A stretch of DNA of 64,000 nucleotides from contig NZ_CP101497.1 in the NCBI RefSeq assembly GCF_024362325.1, positions 1,116,001 to 1,180,000 on the forward strand. Reading direction: 5' to 3'. The notes under the pieces were generated by a model. That model saw only the letters and a list, made by a program, of their open reading frames with translations. It made no database searches and was not told where the DNA came from. This document shows positions 8,294-17,100 of the stretch, piece after piece. The translations under genes and the position numbers were made by a program. This stretch comes from Microcella humidisoli (GTDB lineage: Bacteria > Actinomycetota > Actinomycetes > Actinomycetales > Microbacteriaceae). How positions within the stretch are numbered: position 1 is the first letter of the stretch; each line of letters opens with the position of its first letter.

Positions 8294-10255
8294 GTGACTG
8301 ACGTGCTCGCGAGCGGCATCGACCGCGCTGAACTCGACCCCGACATCCGGCCGCAAGACGACCTCTACCGGCACGTGAACGGGCGCTGGGTCGCGCGCAC
8401 GCCCATCCCCGCCGACAAGGCGCGCTACGGCTCGTTCATGATCCTCGCGGAAGAGGCCGAGAAGGCCGTGCGCGAGATCATCGAGCAGGCGCAGGCCGCC
8501 GAGCCCGGCACGCTCGAGAAGAAGGTCGGCGACCTGTACGCGAGCTTCATGGATGCCGACCGCATCGAGGCCCTCGGCGCCGCGCCGTTGGCGCCCCTGC
8601 TCGCGGAGGTCGACGCGATCGATTCGGTGGATGCCCTGCTCGCCACGCTCGGACGCCTCGAGCGCCGCGGCGTCGCCGGCGCCGTGCAGCTCTTCGTCGA
8701 CAACGACCCGGGCGACCCCGAGCGCTACCTCGTCTTCGTCGAGCAGGGCGGCATCGGCCTGCCCGATGAGTCGTACTACCGCGACGAGGCGCACGCCGAG
8801 ACCCGCACCGCCTACCGCGGGCACGTCGAGCGCATGCTCGGGCTCGCGGGCCTCGACGACGCCGGTGCACGGGCGGAGCGCGTCATCGCGCTCGAGACCG
8901 CCCTCGCCGGGCACCACTGGGACAAGGTGCGCAACCGCGACGCGCAGGCCACCTACAACCTGACCACGTGGGACGCGTGGGCGGGCAGTGCCGTCGGCGT
9001 CGACCTCGCCACCTGGCGCGACGGCTACGGCATCCCCGCCTCGGCGCTCGCCGAGGTCGTGCTGCGCCAGCCCGACTTCACGAGCGGTCTCGCCGCCGAG
9101 CTCACCGGCCGCGACCTCGCCGAGTGGCGCGACTGGTTGCGCTTCGCCGTCGTGCGCTCGATGGCGCCCTACCTCTCGAGTGCGTTCGTCGACGAGAACT
9201 TCGCCTTCTACGGCCGCACGCTCACGGGCGCGCCCGAACTGCGCGCGCGGTGGAAGCGCGGCGTCGCTCTCGTCGAGCGCGCGATGGGCGAGGCCGTTGG
9301 CGCGGTGTACGTCGAGCGGCACTTCCAGCCCGAGGCCAAGGCGGCGATGGACGATCTCGTCGCGAACCTCATCGAGGCCTATCGGCAGAGCATCGAGACT
9401 CTCGACTGGATGACGCCCGAGACCCGCGAGCGCGCCCTCGACAAGCTGCAGAAGTTCACGCCCAAGATCGGCTATCCCGAGCGGTGGCGCGACTACTCGA
9501 CGCTCGAGATCAGCGCCGACGACCTGCTCGCCAACGTGCAGGCGGCGGGCGAGTTCGAGTTCGCGCGCGAGTTGAAGAAGATCGGCTCGCCCATCGACCG
9601 CGACGAGTGGTTCATGACGCCGCAGACGGTCAACGCCTACTACAACCCCGGTTTCAACGAGATCGTGTTCCCTGCGGCGATCCTGCAGTTCCCGTTTTTC
9701 GAGGCGGGGCGGGATGCGGCGGCCAACTACGGCGCGATCGGCGCGGTCATCGGCCACGAGATCGGGCACGGCTTCGACGACCAGGGCTCGCGCTTCGATG
9801 GCGACGGCCGGCTGCACGACTGGTGGACCGAGGAGGATCGGGCGGCGTTCGAGGCGCGCACCGCATCCCTCATCGCCCAGTACGACGCTCTCGAACCGGC
9901 CGAGACGCCCGGCCACCACGTCAACGGCGCGCTCACGATCGGCGAGAACATCGGCGACCTCGGCGGCCTCGGCATCGCGTGGAAGGCCTACCTGCTCTCG
10001 CTCGACGGCGCCGAGCCGCCCGTCATCGACGGGCTCACGGCCGCGCAGCGATTCTTCCTGTCGTGGGCGCAGGCCTGGCAGATCGCGATCCGTCCCGAGG
10101 AGGCGCTGCGCCTGCTCTCGATCGACCCCCACTCGCCGAACGAGTTCCGCTGCAACCAGATCGTGCGCAACATCGACGCGTTCTACGAGGCCTTCGGCGT
10201 CACGCCCGACGACGGGCTGTGGCTCGCCCCCGAGCACCGGGTCACCATTTGGTAG
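8294..10255 (+). CDS. M13 family zinc metallopeptidase (PepO/neprilysin-like)
   Basis: 653 residues, full length for bacterial M13 peptidases. The zinc motif HEIGH is at residues 488-492 and the third ligand Glu at about residue 551 in ENIGDLGG; NAYYNP and the C-terminal CNQIVRNIDAFYEAF block of the family are present. There is no signal peptide, so it is probably a cytoplasmic oligopeptidase. The GTG at 8294 lies 7 bases after TAGGCT (8281-8286), indicating a leaderless mRNA. The next gene starts 2 bases after its stop, so the two are probably co-transcribed. Confidence 0.93.
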   Translation: MTDVLASGIDRAELDPDIRPQDDLYRHVNGRWVARTPIPADKARYGSFMILAEEAEKAVREIIEQAQAAEPGTLEKKVGDLYASFMDADRIEALGAAPLAPLLAEVDAIDSVDALLATLGRLERRGVAGAVQLFVDNDPGDPERYLVFVEQGGIGLPDESYYRDEAHAETRTAYRGHVERMLGLAGLDDAGARAERVIALETALAGHHWDKVRNRDAQATYNLTTWDAWAGSAVGVDLATWRDGYGIPASALAEVVLRQPDFTSGLAAELTGRDLAEWRDWLRFAVVRSMAPYLSSAFVDENFAFYGRTLTGAPELRARWKRGVALVERAMGEAVGAVYVERHFQPEAKAAMDDLVANLIEAYRQSIETLDWMTPETRERALDKLQKFTPKIGYPERWRDYSTLEISADDLLANVQAAGEFEFARELKKIGSPIDRDEWFMTPQTVNAYYNPGFNEIVFPAAILQFPFFEAGRDAAANYGAIGAVIGHEIGHGFDDQGSRFDGDGRLHDWWTEEDRAAFEARTASLIAQYDALEPAETPGHHVNGALTIGENIGDLGGLGIAWKAYLLSLDGAEPPVIDGLTAAQRFFLSWAQAWQIAIRPEEALRLLSIDPHSPNEFRCNQIVRNIDAFYEAFGVTPDDGLWLAPEHRVTIW

Positions 10256-10257
10256 AT

Positions 10258-11157
10258 GTGCCGCTGACGCGTGACCGGGGCGCTCGGGCGGGCACCCCCC
10301 GCCGAGCGCGCCATCTCGCCGCGGTGCGGCAGCCGACCTTCCGGTCGGCCTACCGGGCGCTGGGCGCCGTGGCCTTCGAGGGCGCGCGCGTCTCGGTGGC
10401 GGTCGTCGACATCGAGACCGGCGAGAGCGTGTTCGCGGTCGATGAGCGCATCGTGCTGCCGACGGCGAGCATCGGCAAGATCCTCCTGCTCATCGAAGTG
10501 AGTGCGCGCCTCACCGATCGCACTGTGAGCGATTTCGCGATCGCCGATCGTGCGGCGGCGGACGCGGTGGCCGACAGCGGCATCTGGCAGCACCTGCAGG
10601 CGCCCGCGTTTCCCATCGCCGATCTGGCGGCCCTCGTCGGCGCGACGAGCGACAACCTCGCCACGAACGTGCTGCTGCGCCACGTGGGGCTCGATGCCGT
10701 GCGCTCGCGCACCGAGAAGCTCGGACTCGTGCGCACGGCCCTGCTCGATCGCGTGCGCGATGTTCGGGGCCCCGACGACGCTCCCCAGCTCTCGGTCGGA
10801 TCGACCGCCGAGCTCGCCTGGCTGTTTCAGGCCCTCGCGAACGGCCACATCATCGATCCCGTGACGAGCCAGCGCGTGCTCAGCTGGCTCTCGCTCAACG
10901 CTGACCTGTCGATGGTCGCGAGCGCCTTCGGCCGCGACCCGCTCTCGCACCGCGGGGTCGAGCACAACACGTGGATGGTCAACAAGACGGGCACCGACGT
11001 CGGTGTGCGCAGCGAGGCCGGCATTCTGCGCGGTCCGCGTGCGGGTCTCGCCTACGCGGTCTCGGTGCACTTCGACGACACCGATCTGCCCCGCCGATTG
11101 CGGGTGATGGATGCTCTGCGCGCGTTCGGCGTCGACCTCCTGGAGTTCGTGCACTGA
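10258..11157 (+). CDS. Class A beta-lactamase-like serine hydrolase
   Basis: A 299-residue protein with serine penicillin-recognising motifs in class A spacing: SIGK at residues 71-74, SDN at 131-133 and KTG at 243-245. A clear omega-loop ExxLN (Glu166) motif is not visible; that region reads DVRGPDDAP. No signal peptide is present, so it may act on an intracellular substrate or be a non-lactamase relative. The start is uncertain: the GTG at 10258 is 2 bases after the peptidase stop, and an in-frame GTG at 10324 is an alternative that keeps all motifs. Confidence 0.8.
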   Translation: MPLTRDRGARAGTPRRARHLAAVRQPTFRSAYRALGAVAFEGARVSVAVVDIETGESVFAVDERIVLPTASIGKILLLIEVSARLTDRTVSDFAIADRAAADAVADSGIWQHLQAPAFPIADLAALVGATSDNLATNVLLRHVGLDAVRSRTEKLGLVRTALLDRVRDVRGPDDAPQLSVGSTAELAWLFQALANGHIIDPVTSQRVLSWLSLNADLSMVASAFGRDPLSHRGVEHNTWMVNKTGTDVGVRSEAGILRGPRAGLAYAVSVHFDDTDLPRRLRVMDALRAFGVDLLEFVH

Positions 11158-11197
11158 GCATCCGGCGCCGGTCGACCGAGCGCGTCGCGTGCCCCCT

Positions 11198-11226
11198 TTG
11201 AGGGTAGACCGTTCTGTCTATATTGT
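11198..11226 (+). promoter_or_regulatory. Promoter with internal operator, surface protein A
   Basis: TTGAGG (11198-11203) and TATTGT (11221-11226) are 17 bases apart. The spacer holds an inverted repeat TAGAC-N6-GTCTA (11205-11220), placed so that a bound repressor would block polymerase. A related GGGTAGAC block occurs at 13959-13966 before the paralogous gene. The leader to the ATG at 11445 would be about 210 bases. Confidence 0.5.
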
Positions 11227-11365
11227 CGGATGTCGGCGTTCGCGAGTAATCTTCCACCGCACGCAGGCTCGACATACCCGAAGTTCGTCGAGGGTTGCGC
11301 GCGACACCCCGAGATACTCGAAGTTGTGCCCGAAAAAGATTCACACCCGCGGGCGCGATTTCACC

Positions 11366-11389
11366 ACCCGAATACCCGAATACCCGAAC
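11366..11389. repeat. Triple 8-bp direct repeat upstream of surface protein A
   Basis: ACCCGAAT, ACCCGAAT and ACCCGAAC stand in perfect 8-base phase. Single copies of CCCGAA also occur at 11277 and 11330 upstream. The spacing suggests a regulator binding tandem sites, or an RNA-level element in the leader. Confidence 0.6.
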
Positions 11390-11444
11390 GGCCCTCGCCA
11401 AGACCTTGCGTGGATCTTTGGGCTCCGACCCCCAGGAGCACACC

Positions 11445-13850
11445 ATGTTGCGTACCCGAATTCTGGCGGCAGCGACAGCTGCCCTACTGATGCTCGGCAT
11501 GAGCGTCGGCGGCGCAGGAGCCGCCATGGCGACACCGCCGACCGATACCGGCGTCAAAGTGTTCGTCTGCAAGTACGTCGGCACCCCCGGTGACGACGAA
11601 CGGCTGCAGACGGGCAACAACCCGATCAGCGTGAGTGTGAACGCGATCCCCAACTACCAGGGAGTGGGCTCCTACTTCGCTGACGCTCAGGGCCGCTCGT
11701 ACGTGCTCGCGCTCGACGAGCGGCAGGGCGGCGGTCAGCAGGGCGAGCCCGACGTCTCCGAGTGTCCCGACCCCGAGGGTCCGCCACCGCCCCCGGAGCC
11801 GACGAACGTCACGGCGCGCGTGACCTTCATCTGCAAGGTCACGACCGCCGGCACCGTGACGAACGTGCCGGGCACCTACGCGGCCGGCGACTACATCTTC
11901 CGCATCCGTCATGAGGCCGGCCCGGCGACCGACTACACCGCGGGTGTGGGCGGCTCGGGGCTCTTCTCCGGCAACCTGACGGTGGGCGAGGTCGAGTACA
12001 AGACAACGCAGACCGCTGTGGCAGGAGTCAGCGTCAAGACGACTCCGCTGCCGAACACGTACAACGGCACGGCGTCGACCAACGAGACCGCATGTGGAAC
12101 TCCGCCGCCCCCGCCGCCTGCCCCGACGTGCGTCGTCGTGGTCTGGAAGATGCCCGGCTGGGCGAACAGCACGACGCCGACGTGGCCGCAGACGTACGTC
12201 TCGGTGCACGACACCGACTGCGACACCCCGATCAGCCAGGACGTCATCCCGCTCGGGAACGACTGCTACCAGCTCGACAAGTACTTCGAGGGCGAGACGA
12301 CGACGAACCTCATCGCGGGCGGCTTCCTCAACGGGCCCAACAACCCCGAGGAAGACCTCGTCCCCGGCGGATGGGGAGTGGCCTACCGACTGGCTCAGGG
12401 TCCGAACTGCGACCCGCCGACGCTTCCGGCGATCGGTGTCGTGGCTGACTCCGCCGCGATCACGTGCGACCTCGACGGCTGGTTCCGCTTCGGCCCCGGG
12501 CTCGGCGTGAGCGCTGAAGACGCCGCTCTGCTCGACTGGACGGTCGGCCCCGCGGAGTACGCGGGCGACACCGCCACGGGTGTGCAGCACGCTGTCTCGG
12601 AGAACGTGACCATCACGATCACCGTGAGTCTCGACGAGAGCGCCGAGGGCGACTATGCCCTCGTCGATGAGTCGGGTGAGAACGTCATCCCCGATCCCGT
12701 CACGGGCGACATCACCTACACCTTCGAGTTCACCGAGCCCACGGACTGCCCGACGCTCGAAGGCTCGACTGCCGCCAGCCAGTGCGAGCAGGATGCTCCG
12801 TACCTCGAGTGGACGATCGACCTCACCGACGCTGGCGAGTCGATCTCGTTCCCGACGAACGCGACGCTCACGCTGCGCTCGAAGACCGACCCGTCGAAGT
12901 TCTACGAGTTCCCGGCGTACGAGCTGACGGGCACGGGGGCATCGACCGGATCGGCCCTGTGGCCGGGAGCGGCGGTCGATGACGACGGCAACGGCACGGC
13001 GTGGCCGGGCTGGGCGTTCGTCGATGGCGAGTGGGTCATCGATGACAGCAACTTCGGCTGGGTGCGCGGCGGAGACGTCGAGCTCTTCATCCAGGTGAAC
13101 CCGGAGATTGCGATCGACGTCTCGTACCCGAACGCGACCCCCGATTGCGCGAACCCGCCGGTCGTCGTGCCCGAGATCACGGTGGTCGACGAGTGCGTGG
13201 GCACGGGCCGCGAGGCGGTGCAGACGGCCACCTTCACGGTGACCTCGGCGCCGAACCTGCGGTACGTCTACACCGTCGGCGATGGCCCGGAGACGGACGT
13301 CGTGTTCCCCGACGGTGAGACCGAGGTGACCATCGCGGTCGCGCCGCTCGCCGTCGTGACGGTGACGGCGATCCCTGATGCGGACTTCCGCCTCGCGGAG
13401 GGCACGGAGCCGTTCACCTACACCTTCATCGGTGCGGCCTTTTGCCCGGGTACCTTCCCGGCGACGGAGGCGGACGCGGAGCTCGTGCTGCCCGACTGCC
13501 TCGGCAACCCCGGGTCGGTGACCCTCACCAACGAGGGTGGTGTCATCTGGACGCTCAACGGCGAGGTCGTCGCGGGCAACAGCTCGTACGACATCACGCC
13601 GGGAACGCTCGTGGAGCTCACGGCGGCCCTCGAGGGTCCGAGCGATGAGTTCCCCGGCGGTTGGACGTGGAGCGATCCGGAGCAGCAGACCGAGTGGAGC
13701 GAGCTCTTCCCGGTCGCTGATGACGACTGCCTCCCGACCCTCGCCCTCACGGGCGCGGGCGCCGTCACCAACTGGCTCGGCGTCGCCGCCGTGCTGATGA
13801 CCCTGGCCGGCATGGGCTTCGTGCTCCGCCGCCACCGCGTCGAGGTGTAA
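11445..13850 (+). CDS. Secreted surface protein with LALTG sorting signal (paralogue A)
   Basis: An 801-residue protein: an N-terminal signal peptide (basic MLRTR, hydrophobic to about residue 25, cleavage near AMA-TPP), a module beginning VFVCKYVGTPGDDERLQTGNN seen in other actinobacterial surface proteins, two Pro-rich linkers, several cysteine-bounded beta-rich modules (the one at about 440-568 is shared with the next gene), and a C-terminal anchor: LALTG at 766-770, a hydrophobic stretch and RRHR. It should be attached to the wall by a class E-type sortase not encoded in this window. The ATG has AGGAG upstream. Function unknown; adhesin or fibre component is possible. Confidence 0.85.
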   Translation: MLRTRILAAATAALLMLGMSVGGAGAAMATPPTDTGVKVFVCKYVGTPGDDERLQTGNNPISVSVNAIPNYQGVGSYFADAQGRSYVLALDERQGGGQQGEPDVSECPDPEGPPPPPEPTNVTARVTFICKVTTAGTVTNVPGTYAAGDYIFRIRHEAGPATDYTAGVGGSGLFSGNLTVGEVEYKTTQTAVAGVSVKTTPLPNTYNGTASTNETACGTPPPPPPAPTCVVVVWKMPGWANSTTPTWPQTYVSVHDTDCDTPISQDVIPLGNDCYQLDKYFEGETTTNLIAGGFLNGPNNPEEDLVPGGWGVAYRLAQGPNCDPPTLPAIGVVADSAAITCDLDGWFRFGPGLGVSAEDAALLDWTVGPAEYAGDTATGVQHAVSENVTITITVSLDESAEGDYALVDESGENVIPDPVTGDITYTFEFTEPTDCPTLEGSTAASQCEQDAPYLEWTIDLTDAGESISFPTNATLTLRSKTDPSKFYEFPAYELTGTGASTGSALWPGAAVDDDGNGTAWPGWAFVDGEWVIDDSNFGWVRGGDVELFIQVNPEIAIDVSYPNATPDCANPPVVVPEITVVDECVGTGREAVQTATFTVTSAPNLRYVYTVGDGPETDVVFPDGETEVTIAVAPLAVVTVTAIPDADFRLAEGTEPFTYTFIGAAFCPGTFPATEADAELVLPDCLGNPGSVTLTNEGGVIWTLNGEVVAGNSSYDITPGTLVELTAALEGPSDEFPGGWTWSDPEQQTEWSELFPVADDDCLPTLALTGAGAVTNWLGVAAVLMTLAGMGFVLRRHRVEV

Positions 13851-13870
13851 CCCGCACCTCTCTGCGAAAA

Positions 13871-13911
13871 CGGATGCGCCGGGCCGACCCGAATACGGCC
13901 CGGCGCATCCG
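13871..13911 (+). terminator. Strong hairpin terminator after surface protein A
   Basis: A perfect 16-bp stem (13871-13886 with 13896-13911) closes a 9-base loop ACCCGAATA. There is no T-run. The loop and inner stem closely match the terminator after the paralogous gene (18110-18148), and the loop carries the same ACCCGAA word as the upstream repeats. Confidence 0.8.
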
Positions 13912-14068
13912 CCTGCGCGACCCACCACGGTGCGGCTCGGCCGCACCCCCCAGAGCGCGGGTAGACAGACCGGTCCATGATGAGGGTCGCTCGACCTCCC
14001 GCTAGGATGACCTCACATCGTGAATCGGGCACACCCGACGTTCGCCCGAGGTCACGATCGCACCACCT

Positions 14069-14084
14069 ACCCGAATACCCGAAC
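14069..14084. repeat. Double 8-bp direct repeat upstream of surface protein B
   Basis: ACCCGAAT (14069-14076) is followed directly by ACCCGAAC (14077-14084), matching two of the three units before the paralogous gene. The distance to the ATG is about 57 bases in both genes, and the CCCCCAGGAGCACA ribosome-site block is also shared. Confidence 0.6.
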
Positions 14085-14141
14085 ACCTGCACTCTCGTCA
14101 CCCGCGAGAGCACGGGCTCCCTCCCCCAGGAGCACATCACT

Positions 14142-17100
14142 ATGCTGCGCAAAGAGCAGCGGCGCCGTGCGCGCCGCGCCCTCGTCCGTTCCCGCGTCAT
14201 CGCGGCTGGTACCGCCGTCCTCCTCGCCCTCGGCGCCGTCGTCGGCGGTGCCGCGGCAGCGACCGCGAGCGGCGGTTCGACGAACACCAACAACGAGGCC
14301 TACTGGCAGCAGCTGCCGGGTGAGATCTGCGTCAAGCCGTCGTTCTCGACCGAGGACTCGGCGGCGACGCCGTACACCCTGCCGTCGATCGCCGCCGATC
14401 GCACGTACTCGAAGGTCATCGTCAAGGCGGGCAGCTCGGGCCGCAGCGTCGTTCAGGAGAACGCCGTCTTCACGACAGACAAGAGCGGTGGAACGCTGAC
14501 CGCGGGCGACACATTCGTGCACCCCGAGAAGGGCAGCATCAGCCACGTCATCTACTGCACCGTGCCGACCGTGCCGGCGGCCAGCACCGACGTCGACTGC
14601 ACAACCATCGAGTTCCTGGTCGGCCGTGCCCTCAACGGCTCCGATCACATCAATGTCGACATCGTGTACAACGGCAAGCGCGGTCAGATCAACGTCGAGA
14701 TCAACGAGGTTCAGACGGCGAACGGTGACCCGGCGAGCACCTCGGGCCTCTACGCCCTCTACAAGTTCGACGCCATCGGCCTTCCGAACGTCAAGGTGCC
14801 GATCTCGGCTGCCGACGCGGCGGCCGGTCGAATCGTCTTCGCCTACAGCACCTACCTCACGGGTCAGTGGACGATCGAGTGGATCCAGTTCAACAGCACC
14901 TTCTTCAACAAAGAGCGCGTGAGCGCCAACTTCGTGGTCTGCGGCGACCTGCCGACCGACGAGCTCGTGACGCCGACGGCCCGCATGGTCGATCTCGGCT
15001 GCGACACCGCCGGCTCCTACACGCTCGACCGCGTCGAGGGCATTCGCTGGTACATCGGTGACACCGAGGTGCAGCCGGGCACCTACACCGTGGACACGGC
15101 GAGCACGGTCACCGTGCGCGCCGTCGCGATCGCGCCCGACTACGGCATCGAGCCCGGTGCGCAGTCGGAGTGGACCTTCACGTTCACCGAGCCCGACGAC
15201 TGCGTGCTGCCCTGCCTGCCGTCCAGCGCAGTCAGCTACACCTACTACAACCTCAGCAACGCCTCCATGGCGAACCCGGCGAACTCGGGTCTCATCACCG
15301 TTGCAGCCCGCGAGGGTTTCAGCACCGAGCTGTGCAACGACTTCTGGGTCGTCGCGGCGGCGTGGAACTACAGCTCGTCGACGAGCATCTGGCCGCAGAC
15401 GCTGCGGTCGACCGACCCGGCGGGCGACCACCCGCAGGGCTACATCGGCTCGGTGGGCACCTACTTCTTCCACGCGCCGGTCGCGTGCGGCCAGGGTGAC
15501 GTCTACGCCTCGTTCACGGGCATGCCCTACGTCGGCCCCGAGCTCTACGGCCCCAGCAACCCGTTCAGCGAGACCTTCCTGCACAACATGGGCTTCACCG
15601 GCCCGAACCCGACGTACCTCAACACTGCGCCGGGCTGCAACGTCGTGAACCCCATCGCGCCGACCGCCAACCCGATCGTCGAGTGCGGCACCGTCGGCTC
15701 GATCGACATTGACGACGTCGCGAACCCCTACGTCGGCTACACCGTCTACCGCGGTGCGGCGCAGAACGGCTCGGTGGCCGGGCTCGAGCCGGTGAACCTG
15801 CAGGATGCGACCGAGGGAGTCTTCACGGTCGTCGCGACGCCGTTGGGCGGCTACATCTTCCCGAACGGCACCGTGCGGCAGTGGCAGTTCGACCTGGGCG
15901 AGCGCTACGAGTGCCCCGTCGACGTCGATCTGCGGCTGACCTACATGGAGGAGTGCGCGCCCGACAGCACGTACTCCTTCCGCGTGCGCAACGCCGAGTC
16001 GTTCAGCGTTCCCTACACCTACACGGTCTCGGGCAACCCCGCGCTCAATGGTTCGGGTGTGGCCGCACCGGGTGACTCGTTCTTCGACCTGACCGTGCCG
16101 CGCACCAATCCCGCGCAGTCGTATACCGTGACCCTGCACTGGGGCGACGGCTCCACGATCATCGCCGAATCGACGACGAAGGCCAGTGGTCGTGACAAGG
16201 TCTGCGCCCTCGCCGTGCAGCCCGTCACCGACATCGCCTGCGCGACCGACGGCAGCTACACGGTGCCGTCCGTCGCGGGCGTGGTCTGGTCGATCGGTGG
16301 GCAGACCGTGCAGCCCGGCACCTACAGCGTCGACACGGCGGGCACGATCGTGCTGCGTGCGACGGCGGCATCGGGATACGTGCTCTACGAGGGCGGGCAG
16401 CTGAGCTCGACGCGAGACTTCTCGCTCACCTTCACCGAGCCTGCTGACTGCGCCGAGCCCGAGTTCGACGGGCGCACGTCGACCGCCTCGCAGTGCGACA
16501 ACGACACCCCGTGGATCAACTACTCGGTCGTCGTCAACGACCCCGACGGTCAGCTGACCGGCACCACGGCGTCGATCACCTTCGTGCACCCCACCGACGC
16601 GACCAAGAACCACACCATCGTGCTCGGCGAGGTGACGGCGGGTGAGGCCCTGCAGGGCCGCGTGCTGTGGCCCGGTGCGAGTGTCGACCCGATCACGAAC
16701 GAGCCCACTGGCTGGCCGGGCTGGGCCTTCGTCGATGGCGAGTGGGTCGAGACCGCTGACGACGTGAACTTCCGCTGGACGCGCGCGCTCACCGAGGTCA
16801 CCCTGTCGGTGAACCCCGAGATGCAGATCGCGATCGCCTACCCGCCCGCGAGCGAGGAGTGCGTGGCCGGTCCGGTCGAGCTCGAGCCCGTCGCGACGAA
16901 GAGCACCTGTCTCGATGGCGGTTCGGCGTCGTACACCCTGCCCGCGATCGCCGGGGTCACCTGGTTCGTCAACGGCCAGGAGCGCGCGGCTGGCACGGTG
17001 CCGGTGCTTGCTGCCGGAACGGTCGACATCACGTTTGCGATCGACGCGGACGCCGAGGGAGGGCCCTACGCCCTGAAGCCGGGAGCCGCCGAGTCGTTCA

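Noticed and set aside
11281..11290. LexA (SOS) box, because CGAAGTTCG appears upstream of surface protein A
   Set aside because: It lacks the longer TCGAAC-N4-GTTCGA form and is not kept in the paralogue's upstream region.
11275..11389. CRISPR-like array from repeated ACCCGAA units
   Set aside because: Units are only 8 bases, contiguous, without spacers, and no cas gene is present.
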